Positions 22,886-36,109 of a DNA stretch of 64,000 bases are shown here, one piece after another (within the stretch, counting starts at the first letter, position 1; each line of letters opens with the position of its first letter). The notes beneath the pieces are model-generated. The model made no database searches, was not told the origin of the DNA, and was given only the letters and a program-made list of their open reading frames with translations. The translations under genes and the position numbers were made by a program. This DNA is from Hirundichthys speculiger (Eukaryota; Chordata; Actinopteri; Beloniformes; Exocoetidae): positions 4,233,001-4,297,000 of the forward strand of contig JAGFBZ010000289.1 in the NCBI GenBank assembly GCA_018398805.1, read 5' to 3'.

Positions 22886-25800
22886 CAAGCACCCAATCTG
22901 CACACGCCAGGAACTGCTTCTCTAATCAGGCACAATTAGGGAGAAAAGCAGAGGAGGTAGAGAGGGAGTAAGTGGCTCGTCAGTTTCCATGATACTTAGA
23001 CGGAAAAGAGCATCCCTGAGTTTGTGGAACAGCAGTTTGTGATTACCTGAAATGAAAAAAGACAAAGAAAGATCTTCTGAAAAAAAAAAGTGTATTCGTC
23101 TTTCTTTCTTGGATGCTGTTGAATGTGTTGATGCCGACCAAAAAGAACTGATACTAAAATCTCTGTCATATCTGAACCATGCAGAACACAGGGATATATT
23201 TACTTGATAAAAGTAAATACCTGCTCATTCATATTGGTAAAACTAGTACATGTCTGCTGAGACCCTATCAACACTGTCACTTAAGTGGAATGACATTTTT
23301 TGATATCTTATCAGAGGCATAATATCGCAATGTACTCCGATGTATCTCTGTTGCTCCCTGTGCCAACATGAATTACTGTTTTGCTGCAAACACATATTCC
23401 GTTCTTAATTAAAACCACGTTTATTCCTGTCATTTAGGTTCCTAAAGAATGTTTCCACTTTTTACCATCTAATAATAAACCTCAGGTTGTTTTAACCCCC
23501 GGAACGTTCATTTAAATGGTTTGCGTTTTAAGTGTCATACTAGAGTATATGTTGAGACTCAAATAATGACAGACTGGTTTTAGATCACTTGACTTTTTCA
23601 AATGATATTTTGCAATTGAGTATGAAAATAGAACTATTAATGGGGCGATGCAGAAAACACATAATAAAACAAGTAAAGAAACTTCAGTCTTCAAAAGACA
23701 GGAAAGTAGGAATGATATCATATGCAGAGATGAACACATTGTACATGAAGTGTTCCTGTTAAATATTTAGTGTTAACTTCTAAGACTGCCTTTGAAGGAG
23801 AACTTGGTGTCCCACAGCCTGTGCGAATTGTTTCAGGATGATGCATCCTAACTACTTTCATTCAGCACAAAACATTTAAACAAATGCCAGGAACATGGTG
23901 ATAATACATCCTTGAAACAAGTTCTCCCCTCACCAAGGCAGGCTGTTGTGTGATTGGGATTTTTTTTTTTTTTTCCTTAGGATTTATTTTGTCTCCACTG
24001 GTCTTTATTGAAAGTGAACAGGCAGGAAAGTGGTACATAGAGAGAGGGGGAAGAGACACAGTCCGGGAGTCACACCGGCGAATGTGACTAAAGCTTTTAT
24101 ATAAGACTCTCACAGCTGTGAGCATATGAAGAGCTGTTGCAGGGTTTAACATTGGGCCCAAGGACAGTTTAGCATGTGTACCTTGTTGTCATTACTGTGG
24201 TGAAAGTCAAACAGAGCAAAAGTCACATCATTGCTCATTCAAGTTACCTGCATTTGTCTGTGTCCCAAGAAATATACCTGATAAGAAAGATGCTGTATAT
24301 CATATGGGAACAGATGGACATATTAACTGAGAAGAAATTGAAATTGACGGTATGTCTTTCCAACTTCAGATCTTTTCTCTATACTGTTAAAATGCAATGT
24401 CAAAAACTGATAATTTTTTTTCTTTTTTTCTAGTCTCTTGGTGAAAACATTCATATTTCATTCATATATTTGATTCCAACTGTCAGTGGCAGATAACAAC
24501 CACAGTCACAGGCTGCATATTAAGACAGTGGGGGAGAGAAGATCATAGGCGCCAAGTCTTTGATTATACTCTAACAACCCTTAGAAATGTCAACAAGTGT
24601 CCGCCTCTCTTTCTTCTCCTCACTCCATCTCCGGTTCTGACTTTTTGCTTCTTTTTCATGTCTCTACTAATTAATTCTGATACATTTTTGTCGGGGTCTT
24701 TCATGATTGCATGATTAAGTCTAAGATTCGGTGTTCGCAACCAAAATACCTCCATCCTCATGGGTAAATATGCTGCTCTTTCTAATTGACTTGGTATAAT
24801 TTATGTATATTTTCTTTTTTTTCTGGCACTGTAGCAGGTTTTACCTTAATCATCGCCATGTTGTAATTATTGTTGGAGGAAACAGAGATGAAAATGAAAT
24901 AATTATGATTAAGGGAAATTGATCAAACTGTCTTCATATATAAATCTGTCTTTTCTTTTTCTGGTTTTTGTTTTTCCCCACAAGCTTTTTCTTTATTATT
25001 TGCATTTTTTTACAACTGCATGTTATTCTATATTGCTAAATCACCCATGCAAGTTTTTGGCCATTAGGACTGATTTTTTTCAAACTTTTTTGGGGGGAGA
25101 GGGTTCATTAGGCTTCCTTTTTCATATGTGTGGGAAAACATGAGGGCCTTTAATAATTCTCAAGATCCAGGATTAACTTTATTTATTATGATGCCAAAAA
25201 AGATTGTTTAAACATTATTGTCAATAAGCCTCCGAAACGCCATATGACCTTATAATGACATCTAGACCTAAGAAGTGAAAACATAAACACAATGTTATAA
25301 CATGACATTTTGGGGGTTTCCTCAGAAGAATTTTGGGTTTGACTTTGTATCCTTTGGGCCTTGTCACATCTCACTGATACGGTGGATGTTTTCATCACAC
25401 TTCCTGTTTTAGATCACGCACACGCCAGCTTGTGATGATTCCATTTAGGATACTCTCTGATCTTCCCTTGTAAAATTGAAGAGGAATTTAAACTTTAGAA
25501 TTTTTCTTAGGAAGTTTAGTTGCTGAGTTTTCTTGACCACTTGAGATTTTTGTCTCCATGACTTAAAGTAACCATCGGCTCTTTGGTTCTCTTAACTTTG
25601 AAGAACAAATTGCTCTGACTGGATCACAATAAAAGACTGAGCATTACCTTCTGTCATAAGTCCTTCTCACTGTTTATGGCCTGGCCAGTGATGAAGGTAT
25701 CTAGATAAGCAGTCAGGGGTTTGTGGAGTGAAGAGAAGAGGGCTGAAAGTCCTCCGTGGGGGTGCCAATCCAAACTCTCTGAGATGTGCAATTTTACTCA

Positions 25801-26443
25801 TATTCAGTACAGCTCAGCTTTATTTATATAGCATGTTTCAAACACATTTGCAGCTCTACAAAGTACTTTACAAAGCAAAAGCTATATTCAGTGGCTTTCA
25901 TCTTTCAGATTAAAGAACATGAAATTTAGAAACACAGCTTTATAGTTCCCCATTCTTTGAGTCGAGGGGAAAATCTCCTCAGCAGAAGACTGTGCCAACG
26001 CGTTTCACCACTCTTCTGCTCTTCATAGCTGTCGTCTTTTATTTAAAATTGGAATACAATTTTGTATTCATGCCCTTTGCAATGGAACAGGCCTGTAGGT
26101 AGTAACGGCAGATGAATGGGACGCATGCCAACTGATAGTGGCAGGTTGTTCCTCTCCAGGTCGCAGCATGCTGCTGCATATAAACAGAGAGGCTGATTGC
26201 TAAATTTCCACAGCTAAGTTAAAGAATCTCCCCTGAGGCTGTTCCCTAAATCAACACCCCATGTCTTTCCCAACAGCTGAGTGAAAACAATATACCACCT
26301 GAAAGCCCCTCAGGTGCACTTGTGTGACAGCATCAGCAGCGCTCTGGATGTTGTTGTTGATTCTGAAGCAGAAGCTGATGCTCTTATAACTGTGTTTTCC
26401 AGCTCTCAGTTACTCTATGATCATGAGCTTTGGGTGGTGACAG
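22886..26443. other. erbb4 intron, few recognisable elements
   Basis: No exon or clear transposon ends are seen over 3.5 kb. At 25805-25870, CAGCTTTATTTATATAGCA and ACAAAGTACTTTACAAAGCA resemble a short fragment of a common fish LINE-derived repeat. Immediately before the MITE at 26447, a short stretch (LLYDHELWVVT) resembles Rex-type reverse transcriptase but is too short to call. Confidence 0.4.
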
Positions 26444-26446
26444 TAA

Positions 26447-26914
26447 AGCTTGGTTTATGCCTCGAGTGTCAGACCGATGGTGTATCTACGTCATAGCGGG
26501 AAATGTGTCGTAGTGATTTGTACAGCAACAAATGTGATTGGTCTCCTTAGCAGCATTATTCTTCTCCGTCTTCTTTATTCCTATCCTTACTTCTTCTTCT
26601 TCCAACTGCGTCGGAAGACAGATTACTGCAGTGTCATAAAAGATTACTGATGCACATAATTTATCACCTCCCGTTCACAATATATTTATATTTTTTGCTT
26701 TGTTGCTATGTCTGAATGATGTATAGAAAGTAAAAAAAAGGAAGCTCATCACTGAAAGCTACAGAGTTGCAGAAAAAAACCTGCACCACCACCACCTGGT
26801 GTGTGGTGGTGTTATTACAGCGCAAGACAAATAAAACAGATAAGCATAAATCCCAAGAACAATGTTTGTACTATATATAAGATGCATGCGTAATCACAAT
26901 GCATAAACCAGGTT
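26447..26914. mobile_element. PIF/Harbinger-like MITE
   Basis: The inward-read ends are AGCTTGGTTTATGC on the left and AACCTGGTTTATGC on the right. TAA flanks both sides (26444-26446 and 26915-26917), the 3-bp target typical of PIF/Harbinger. The GGTTTATGC end is common to Harbinger-like fish MITEs. The 468-bp body has no transposase frame. Confidence 0.65.
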
Positions 26915-26917
26915 TAA

Positions 26918-27779
26918 GACATAGACATACCTGCTTACAAGTAGCCAGGAGGTCTCTAAAAGTAGAGCTTTTGGGAGGTGAACTACAAAGTGGCATCAGT
27001 GGCTTAGTGAGCCTTAACTGTGCTAAAAATCTGAGTTTTCAGTGTCATGGTGGTTATCTTAATCTGGCAAGATCACCAAGGAAAGTCGGTGATGACATTT
27101 GTTCGACACTGTTAGAGCAACATGCAATTCTTTTATATAAAATTAAACATTTAAGAACTTTCTGTAGAGCTGCCATCACAGCGTTAACAGTGAATGGTCT
27201 TACACTAGAAGGAACATATAATCTCTACACTGTACACAACTAACAACATTTTTGCCAGCATTTTGTTGTTTGAATTGTTAGAACATTGTTACTTATTTTG
27301 ATGATTACGGTATTCTTCAGTTTTTTCCACTCAAGCAACCTGCTCTGCTTCTAAATGTCAGGAGATTTGTGTCTTTTGTGTGAATGAAGCGTCAAATGGC
27401 ACAAAATTTCTCTTTTATTTTTATTTTTTTTTACAGTCAACTATTTACAGGACTCATGGGGAGAGAGTGCCCCTGCTGCACTGCCATAATGAAAAATATC
27501 ATAAAACACCAGTCATAAATTAAATGGGTAAACTTCAAAGCAACGATACCAATGAGATTTCCCTTTTAAAATGAGCATTTACAGAGCCTGAATGGAAAAG
27601 CCAGGTTGACAAAGAAAAATGAGAACCACCATCATTCACCCTTTTGTTTAAGACCTGAGGTATATGTTTTGATAAGCCATCTAACACAAAGAAAACCGGA
27701 CTATGTTGGATTTACTTTGTGTTACACTCATCTGCTCCCTCGTGGTGAAAGCTTCCAGTTTGGGTGGCTTGGCATTGCA
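26918..27779. other. erbb4 intron, nothing identified
   Basis: A 114-codon plus-strand frame at 26899-27243 starts inside the MITE end and has no domain. No other feature is supported. Confidence 0.35.
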
Positions 27780-28060
27780 ATAAGATGCCCCCCATGGATG
27801 CTCTCGCTCTGCAGGCACTGTTGAGATGTCCAACTGGGAAGAGAAGGGGAGGGCAGAACATGGTGTAAGAAATATATATCCCATCTGGTCTGGGAACACC
27901 ATGGAATTTTCCCAAGAAGAAGTGGAGGACTTGGCTAAATACCAACGACATGGAAATCTGGGCTACCTTACTCAGTTTGCTCCTGGCTTGACCCAAGACA
28001 GACAAGAAGCACAAAGTAGAGAGATGGCTAACAATTGTAATTGTGGTCGATTTTTTTTTA
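27780..28060 (+). pseudogene. Rex3-like LINE 3' end, decayed
   Basis: The segment follows the LINE 3' layout: GATGCCCCCC, then GCAGGCACTG, GTCCAACTGGGAAGAGAA, ATATATATCCCATCTGGTCT, GGGAACACC, AGAAGAAGTGGAGGACTTGG, and ATCTGGGCTACCTTACTCAG. It parallels the terminal coding region of the Rex3-like copy at 1547 (cleaved from ...CPTGRRP...RDY...LAW...). All frames are broken. Confidence 0.65.
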
Positions 28061-30005
28061 ATGCCTGAAATTGTTGTGTTTTTGTTTATTTGTTTGTTTT
28101 TTTTTTATGAAGAAAATTATTTGTATATTGTCCTTGTATTGAAATCTGGCCATCAGGAATATTTTAAATGCAAAACTATAAACCTCAAGGCAGCGGACAG
28201 ATGAATAATCAGCAGCCTGCTAAACTGACTCAAGTTTTGCCATGTTGTCACACTAAAGCACACCCAATCAAGCCGAGAAGAATAGACTCTCTCTGTCTCT
28301 GTGTACTCACGCTCACCTCTATTATAAACTTACACTCACTCAACACTCACAAAATTCACAAAGGTATCCTTATTGTGTTATAACATTGACTTCTCTTTAT
28401 TGTGTAGAGCCTAACTGTAACCTTAACCTTTGACAGTTCATGCCTAACTCTAATCTTAACCTAATTGCAATCCACACCTTAGTGCCAACCCTAATCAGGA
28501 CTGCAGAAGTTACGTTATACCTCATTAGGAAGAGACTTTGGTCCCCACAAGGACTACTGGTCTCCACAAGGTCGGTGGCTGTACAAAGAAAAGGTTCTAA
28601 TGAAGTAAGAAAAACAAGTACACACACACACACAGAACGGTGACACAGTTTTAACAGTGTCTGACTGAGCAGAGATGGATGTGGCCAGGTAGGGTGATGG
28701 GAGGGCAGGATGGATGACTGCAGACAATCCTCACAATGGATGAGACATGCAGCTCCGGAAGACAGGTCGACACTAATGAGTGACTGCCAGACACAAACAC
28801 ACAAACACACACACATGAGAGTGTGTGTGTGTTCAGGTAAATGTAAGGCTTGTGGAAATCCTTAAACCTGAAAACACAAACATATGTTTTCAAATAACTC
28901 ATATAATGAAAAAAAAAATTTTCCAGCAGATTCTTTCAAGTTTTACATCACCTAAATTTAGATTAAGAAACATAGAAGAGGAAACATAGTTGGCTCGACA
29001 GGCTTTATTATCTTTAAACATGGGCTCTAATCTCAGACAAGATAAGTGAATTGATAGGTTCGATTAAGGTATTTTTCTCTTTTTTTGGTCATAGGATAAA
29101 TCATGTAATTATTATGTAACTCAATTAAAATTAAAGTTTTCTTGCATTTATTGCATTCCGTTCAGGTTCCAAGAACTACAACCCCACAATAATTTATATG
29201 ATCACAATGTCGCATACACAGTACTTTAATACAATAGATATCTGTAAATATTGACAAGACTATTTGCACTCATTGTTTAAATTCTTAAAAGATGACTCCT
29301 CCAGATTACCAAGCTAATGCTCGAGCTCCCTTCCTTGAATGCCAGTGGAGAACTTTTAGTCTTAATAAGTGGGGATGAATAAGACTAAAACGCAGAGTAA
29401 CGCATGGTATTGGATGGAAGCCCTTCTCAATGCTGTCGGTCAGGGTGGCAGCAGGCCCTTGAGCCACAGAGCTTCAAATGGTGACCTCCCTCTGCTGTCA
29501 AAGAATCCAACAAACCTTTAGAATACATAGCAGACTACCAAAAAAGACACATACAACTGCATGCATTATTCCAAGTTTGTTCTCTGACATTTTATAAATT
29601 CAATAAAATAATAATAATTTTCCCTACACATTCACTGGATAGCGATGCACTGTAACAGTGAGTAGAGAGGTGCAGTAGTGTAGTAGAGGGTCCCTTAGGG
29701 AACAACCAGAGCTTTTTTTTTTTTTTCCCTCCAAGGTTCAAAGTATATTCTGCATGGATGGGACTGCTGGTCATATAAGTCTGCCCCAAGATCCATTGTC
29801 TCACTGAACTTTTCCTGAAACTTGACAGCCCTGGGCAACAACAACAACATGCTTATATAGCACCTTTCTAGTGCAGGGACCATTCAGGCCTTTTTACAAA
29901 GCAAGCAGCTTTCTCTCACTGTCACACACACATAAATTAGATCAATGTGTTTAATAGATCAAATTATCCCTAAATTCGCTCCCTTTATTTCTATAATTAT
30001 TCCTA
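28061..30005. other. erbb4 intron with minor simple-sequence tracts
   Basis: At 28408-28500 there is a degenerate run of CCTAAC/CCTTAACC-like units, followed by GGTCCCCACAAGGACTACTG, wording common in fish intergenic repeats. CA/TG tracts lie at about 28620-28635 and 28790-28830. At 29838-29905, CTTATATAGCACCTTTCTAG and TTTACAAAGCAAGCAG resemble an LINE-related repeat that seems to resume at 30620-30680 (GGGAGAACATGCAAACTCC). No exon was found. Confidence 0.4.
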
Positions 30006-30007
30006 TA

Positions 30008-30583
30008 CAGTGATCCCTTTTTTTTCACGCTTAATGGGGATCGCGAACTGGAGCCGGAGCCCCCCTCGAGTTTCAATAATGTGTTTAAAATATGTTTAAA
30101 AACCTTAAAAAGTAGCGAGGCACTGCAGCGAAACAAGACAAAGGATCAACTGTGGTCTTTCTGTTACCTTCACAGCCTCTGGTCTCTGAACCGTAGTAAA
30201 CAAGCTGCTGGTATTGTGCTATTTTTGGCTCGTAATTAGCGGCTAACACGCTAACAACAACAAAAAAAGTCTGGTTTTCTCTGCATGGAACGAGCACTTT
30301 ATTCTGGCACTGCAGGAACTTGTAACATCACACAAGTTGTATTGTTCGGCACAGGTTGTATTGTTCATTACCCATAAGGTCACATCATTACCAATAAGGC
30401 CACCTTCTCAAAAGGGCCAGGCTGGCTCACAGCATTTCTTCACTGTGAGAGGACACGCACAATATTCTGTAATGTTTCTGCGATTTTGTAAAATTATTTT
30501 TAAAATATATTATATATTTCTGAAAAAATCCTTGAATAACTAAAACCGCGGAACTTAAACCGCGATGTGGCAAGGGATCACTG
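30008..30583. mobile_element. Tigger/pogo-like (Tc1/mariner superfamily) non-autonomous element
   Basis: TA flanks lie at 30006-30007 and 30584-30585. The left end CAGTGATCCCTTTTTTTTCA and the right end, read inward as CAGTGATCCCTTGCCACAT with CGCGGTTTAAG, form the inverted repeats. This CAGTRATCCCT terminus is shared with Tigger/pogo elements of vertebrates. The 576-bp body has no intact frame. It splits a LINE-related repeat whose halves lie at 29838-29905 and 30620-30680. Confidence 0.8.
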
Positions 30584-31602
30584 TAATCAAATTACACCAT
30601 GGTTAATGTAAATGAAATCCAGGCGGGAAACCCACACATACACAGGGAGAACATGCAAACTCCAAACAGAAAGACCCAGCTGAACTGAGATCCAACTGAC
30701 CCTTCTTGGAGCTTTATCTTTCAAGGTAAATGGGCAAATGCACAAATGGTCAAAGCAAACAAGCCAGAAAGCTAGTTTGTTTAAACACCTTCGGTATACC
30801 TCAGTTACCCCAAGAGAGCTTTTCTAAGCTTATCTCAGCCTTATACTAATCTATGAAGCTAACTAACATCACTTTACATTATTCTGTAATTTTACTTAGC
30901 AATGAATATGTCAATCCATCCTTGTTTCTGTCAAATTCCAGCTAAACTCTGCTGAAGATAACGTGACTATCCATCGCCAGGTGCCTCATACAGAGCAGCC
31001 GACAGCAGCAGTGGAAGTGAAAGTAATCTCAGATTGAGGGTGAAGGTGGCTCCTGTTCTCTAACTCCAACAGTGTATTTCTTAATATTTTAACCATAGCC
31101 ATTTTTGTTTGCCTAATCCTTTGCTTTTTCCAAGCTGAAAAAGTGAAAAGGTCCTTGGCTCATAGGGCTCCAACCATACCAACAACTGCCTGGCCTGGTA
31201 GCGGGCAATGTAAAGCGATCTTCTCTAACCCCTACTCAATCTTTGTAAGACTTCTTAAACATGTTGTAGTTACATCACTTGATTGACAACAGGATTCATA
31301 AAATTTTCATTAGGAATGATCATTTAGCAGTCAGAAAACGTAAGTCCTTCACATCAGGAATCACAGGATTTCCAGAAGAGTAAAAGATTTCCCAACATTC
31401 TGCAGAGAAGCTTTTTAGTGAGGCATCAATGTGTTTTTGACTCTAATACTTCTAAATACGGAGTCTGTGTAATTCACAGTCCTAAATAAATTATGTGGCG
31501 ATTAACCTTCAAAAGCCTTCAAGACTTTTCTAAATGTTAGTTTCTTAGGTCATGATTATTAAGAGGTAATTTTAGAAGTACAATTTTTGTGCAACTGAAA
31601 TA

Positions 31603-32097
31603 CAGTAATCCCTCACACTTTGCGGTCTCAGCAATCGCAATCTCAGTACATAACGGAGGTTTCAAAAATATTCAGTGAAAAAAAAATATTCGAAAAAAAA
31701 ATTCAAACAAAATGCGCAAGGCTGAAGGGAAACACATCGCATCAAGAACGAGTCTCAAAAAGCAACAAGACCCTCAGGGGATGCCCCATGAACGAAAATC
31801 GAGCTCTGTGATTGGCTGCTACGACGGGCATTACTGTGCCGTCGGTTGTCTGTACGCTGATTGGCTGACACACGTCCCCGCATCTCCCATCTCTTGCTCT
31901 CGTGAGACAAAGGTTTAGTACCGTTTTAAAGTCAAAATGGATCCCAAAGGATGCTGCTGATCGCCAAGTGCCTCTGGAGAACCAAAACACCCTCACAGAA
32001 TGATGTCAATTGCCAAAAAATTTGAACTTCTGGATAAGTTGAGGGCGTACTCCACACCCGTGGTTTTCACCATTCGCGGGGGGGGGGGGGATTACTG
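31603..32097. mobile_element. Tigger/pogo-like element with transposase N-terminal remnant
   Basis: TA flanks lie at 31601-31602 and 32098-32099. The left end is CAGTAATCCCTCACACTTTG. The right end, read inward, is CAGTAATCCCC followed by a 13-base C run (G run 32078-32090 on the plus strand) and GCGAATGGTGAAAA. Near 31937-32060 the plus strand reads SGEPKHPHRMMSIAKKFELLDKL with breaks, like the start of the helix-turn-helix domain of Tigger/CENP-B-type transposases. The copy is internally deleted. Confidence 0.8.
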
Positions 32098-32099
32098 TA

Positions 32100-34015
32100 C
32101 AATTGAACCTATAACCACAACTGCAGACATTTATTTATCTACTGAAGAACTCTTGGACTCAGTTAAGTTTTTGTCAACGCTATGAAGCCGCATTCATGTT
32201 GAACAAGCTCCACAAACTGTCCCTGTGAGCAGAGAAAATATTTTAGTGCTGTCAACACTAGCAAACCAAAATGACTGCAAGTAAGAAAGAAGGAAAAAAA
32301 TGAACTCATGTCAAGTACAACCAACAGGCCATTAAACCTTTTAATCATCTCAACCTCTCCATATTCCCATCCACTGCAATAAGCAATTCAAATTCAGGAC
32401 TTATGATGTGGCTGTTTGAGTGCGGGTCAAGTTACATGGTCATGCATACAGACGTTCACCATCTGTTATTTTTGGTGCTCTGAATCATAAAAAGGCCTTT
32501 TCTTCTAATTTTTTTTCCTTCAATTTGTTTCCAAGAAACAAATTACATGAGTCACAAGTAAGAAACACATGTCTCTGTTTTCCAGCTCTTTTACACAAAA
32601 TGTAAATATTATAGTTTTCTGATGCAATTAAGAAATTAAGTAGTGGTTGTTTCAAGAATACGTTTTTCATGCCGAACTTTAAGCAGGATCCGTGTGAAAA
32701 TTAAAAACCCTCTTTCATCAGTAAAGTTTTATACATCGGGACACTAATAAAAATAAACTGTGATCCTGATGATCTCTTAAAATTAGGTTAAAATACCCTT
32801 CAATGAACAATACATAACATATTAGTGTTGCATTAGTTATTCACAATAACAAAACCAAACTGCAGAAGCAGTATATTTAAACTATGTACATCCTTTTGTG
32901 GAGCTTGTAGAACTGCATTTACTAACAATATCAAGGAACAGTTATTTGTTATTGACAGATTTTTAGTCTCTAATATTGTTGTGGGATGGAGGGAAAAATA
33001 AGATTGCTAAAACATGCTTGAGAGTTTCTGAGCTGCCTCTGTAGTTGGGTTGAGGAGCTCAGAATACTTTCCTCTGAAATAAAGGAACTGTGTGGGATGG
33101 ACTGAGCAGGAGATAATGGAGAGGTAATGTTTTATGATGAATAGATGATATTCCAAACCACCATATTCATAACCGCATTTTTCATATTTTAGGCTTTCCT
33201 TGTCTTCAAACAGCTCTGCACCTCTGCCAATGGACTTGCCTCATCAGTGCTTTTAAAATGTGTTTTCAAGATCCTCTGTAGAATTTTATGTTATCAGTAT
33301 CATCTGAGAAATTATGTAAATGAAAGTATGAGGAAGGCATCTCGCTTATTTCTTGTGGTCACGCAACGTTAGAATGAAGAGTTAGGCATTGTAAAAGCTG
33401 TTATCATGGCTGGGACAGGATCCTCCAGATACAATAAAGCTTTTGTTAGAACTCCCTGACAGGATGCAGGCACGTCTCAAACTCCCCTCGGCAAACTGGG
33501 GCTGACTGCAAAGGCCTCACACTGGCTCTCTCACGCACACACGGCCACACCAAAACACATTCTACAGCTCAGGAGTGAAAAAGTACAATATTGATTGCAG
33601 CTTCCAGTCCTCACTTTCTTCAAGCTTTACCACACAATCACCTACAGCCCAGAGACACAAAGAAACACGACGGTGTGTGAAGATAAGAGTGCACACTTAC
33701 AGAGAGGTTCAGAAACTCAAATCTGCGTCCACATATTTACACACGTGATGGATTGAAGAGATCAAATTCATGTTATTTACACGAAATAGAGAGGACAAGC
33801 TAACTCAGAATGAATAAACAAAAAAATATTAATAAAAAAAAAAATTTCTATCAAAAATTATTGAGTATTTAAATATGAGTATTTAAAATACTTCTTTGTA
33901 TTATCAGAAATATAGTAATCCTGCCTGGGATCAGAATAATTGATTTATCTGTTTGTCCTTTCATTTTCATTTCAACTTTGCACTCACTTTAACAATCCAT
34001 GCACTTGGTTTAAAG
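32100..34015. other. erbb4 intron, nothing identified
   Basis: No repeat ends, exons or coding frames are recognisable over 1.9 kb. Confidence 0.4.
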
Positions 34016-34019
34016 GTGG

Positions 34020-34790
34020 AAAAGTGATATATGAGTTCTAGCCCAGAAAACCTTTTGTCACATTCAGTGAATATCTCCTCATCATCTCATATCTCATATT
34101 GTGAGGAGCTAGTAGAAAACAAAACACAAGCTGTGTCATTAGCATAACATTGAAAGTTGATATTATGTTTCTGAATGTTTCCAAAAGGCAGGATATATAA
34201 GGAGAAAAGAATAAGTCCAAGAGCAAAACCCCGTGGTACTCCACTAGTATGACTATCATTATTTACATGGGCAAACTGAAATCGAATCTACAGATATGAC
34301 TTGAACCATTTTAATGTGGTTCCTCTTTTTTCAACCACCTGTTCTAGTCTACCAATAAGAATCTTGTGGTCAATAGTGTTGAAGACTGAGATCCAAGAGA
34401 ACAGAGAACAAAAGAACAGAGACAGATCTACTGTCAGAACCCATGAGAAGGTAATTGGTCACTTTGACCAACGCAGTTTCTTTAATATTATAAGATCTGA
34501 ATCCTGATTGAAGCTCATCATTTATATTGTTTCTACAAAGGTAGTCATTTTGCTGATTAGCAACAACTTTTTCAAGACTTTTGGAAATATAAAGAAGGTT
34601 GGAAATAGGCTTGTAGCTGGCTACACCATTAGGTCCAAAGACGTATTTTTCAGTAGAGGTTTAATTACTGGAATCTTAAAAGCCTTTGGTACATATCCAG
34701 ATAAAAGGGAAGCATTGACAAGATCCAAGACTGCAGAACCGAATTATGGGAAGACTTCTTTAAACTGTTAACTGTTATTGCTATAGGATC
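34020..34790 (-). pseudogene. L2-like LINE reverse transcriptase remnant
   Basis: Minus-strand frames read [77 protein letters not shown] and [15 protein letters not shown] in order. These are reverse-transcriptase blocks of an L2/CR1-type LINE (the fish form has NYRPISNLPF... STETALVKVTNDLL... YADDTQLY). The catalytic YADD is YAND. Stops and shifts separate the blocks, and the segment after TALVKV is deleted or scrambled. The retained order shows a single old insertion. Confidence 0.8.
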
Positions 34791-36109
34791 CAGTAAGTGC
34801 ACGTACACGGCTTTGAGTGGACGACAACCAAGTTGGTAAAAGATGATTGATTTGGTTTCAATTATTTACTGTTTATTAATAAAGAAATCCATAAGATCAT
34901 CACCAGTTAAATGTGATGTAAGGCATGTCTGTTGTTACTCTGAATCAGCCTTGATACAGTGCTGAAAATACATTCTCATTCTTATTTTCTCTAATGATGA
35001 ATAATAATTTTTCCTAGCTTTACAAGGACCTTTTTTATATATTACCAGGCAGTTACAGGCTAAATAGAATTGTTATAAATGAGCAGAATGCCAATGTCGT
35101 TCCAGCTTTACACATTTTCTCTTTAAAAGTATGCAGCTCTGCATTATGCCAGGGCCCAAACCTGCTAAGGTTAGCTAACTTCCTATTCAGTGGGGCCACA
35201 GAATCCAGGGTTACATGCAGGAGATAAGTGGAACCATTGACAAGGCCATCAATTCACAATGAAAAAAAAAAATTAAAGAAAATAAAGAACTTTTAGAAAT
35301 CTTCCATTTCTAAATATATTTCTCGGCTACTCAAGGACAAATTTCTGCGGCGAATAATGTGGACCTGAATGCACCTGACTCTGGGCACGCCTGGGCATGG
35401 ATTGCTTGACTGCTGGCATTTCTTATTAAATTTCCACACATTAAATTGATTTACAGAGTTCTTTTCAGTTTCTGCAAAAATGTGGAACTTTATTTAACTA
35501 AATAACAAATATTGAGTGCCTAGAATATTTGAAAACATTGCTATAATCCTTATCTGAATTATAATGATAGATAGTCAGATTTCTGTGAGGGTGCGATTCC
35601 TAAATGAGCTGGGTTGCATTCCACCATTTCTACCCAGGTAAGTCTTCGAAGTGCATATGTAGTCATATGGGAAAATAAAACAACTTCCTTTTTATTTCAG
35701 AGGCAAATTTCAACACATAATACATTATCTGCTGGAGCATTAATGCAAAAGCATGTTATGAGATATTTAATAATCAGCAAACACAGTCAAATACACATTC
35801 GCAGCATTACACCATTCCAGGGATTTCCTGCTCGATTACCAAGCTGCCAGCCATGCAACAGATCAATCATAGATCCCAGTTAATGTCTCCCGTTACGGCA
35901 CACTGTGATTGCCCTGTTATTATCTCACTAATTATAACTATCATCATTATTATCATTTCTCTATTACAGTTCATTACTCCAGAGCTGAAAAAAATATGAT
36001 ATAATGGACTAAGTGTCAGTTACCCCATTTATTGACTTGTAGGAGGGTGGAGACCTTGTTACTTTCTGTTTTCTCCTCTGAACAAAGTTTTGTGGGCTGG
36101 CTCACAGGC
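34791..36109. other. erbb4 intron; possible upstream part of the L2-like LINE, otherwise unassigned
   Basis: 34791-35230 continues the style of the antisense LINE sequence (for example CAGGGCCCAAACCTGCTAAG), but no protein block could be recognised. A frame at 35614-35883 has no domain. Confidence 0.35.

Noticed and set aside
26400..26446. Possible Rex-type RT fragment (LLYDHELWVVT)
   Set aside because: Only about a dozen residues match and flanks do not continue the protein; too short to call.
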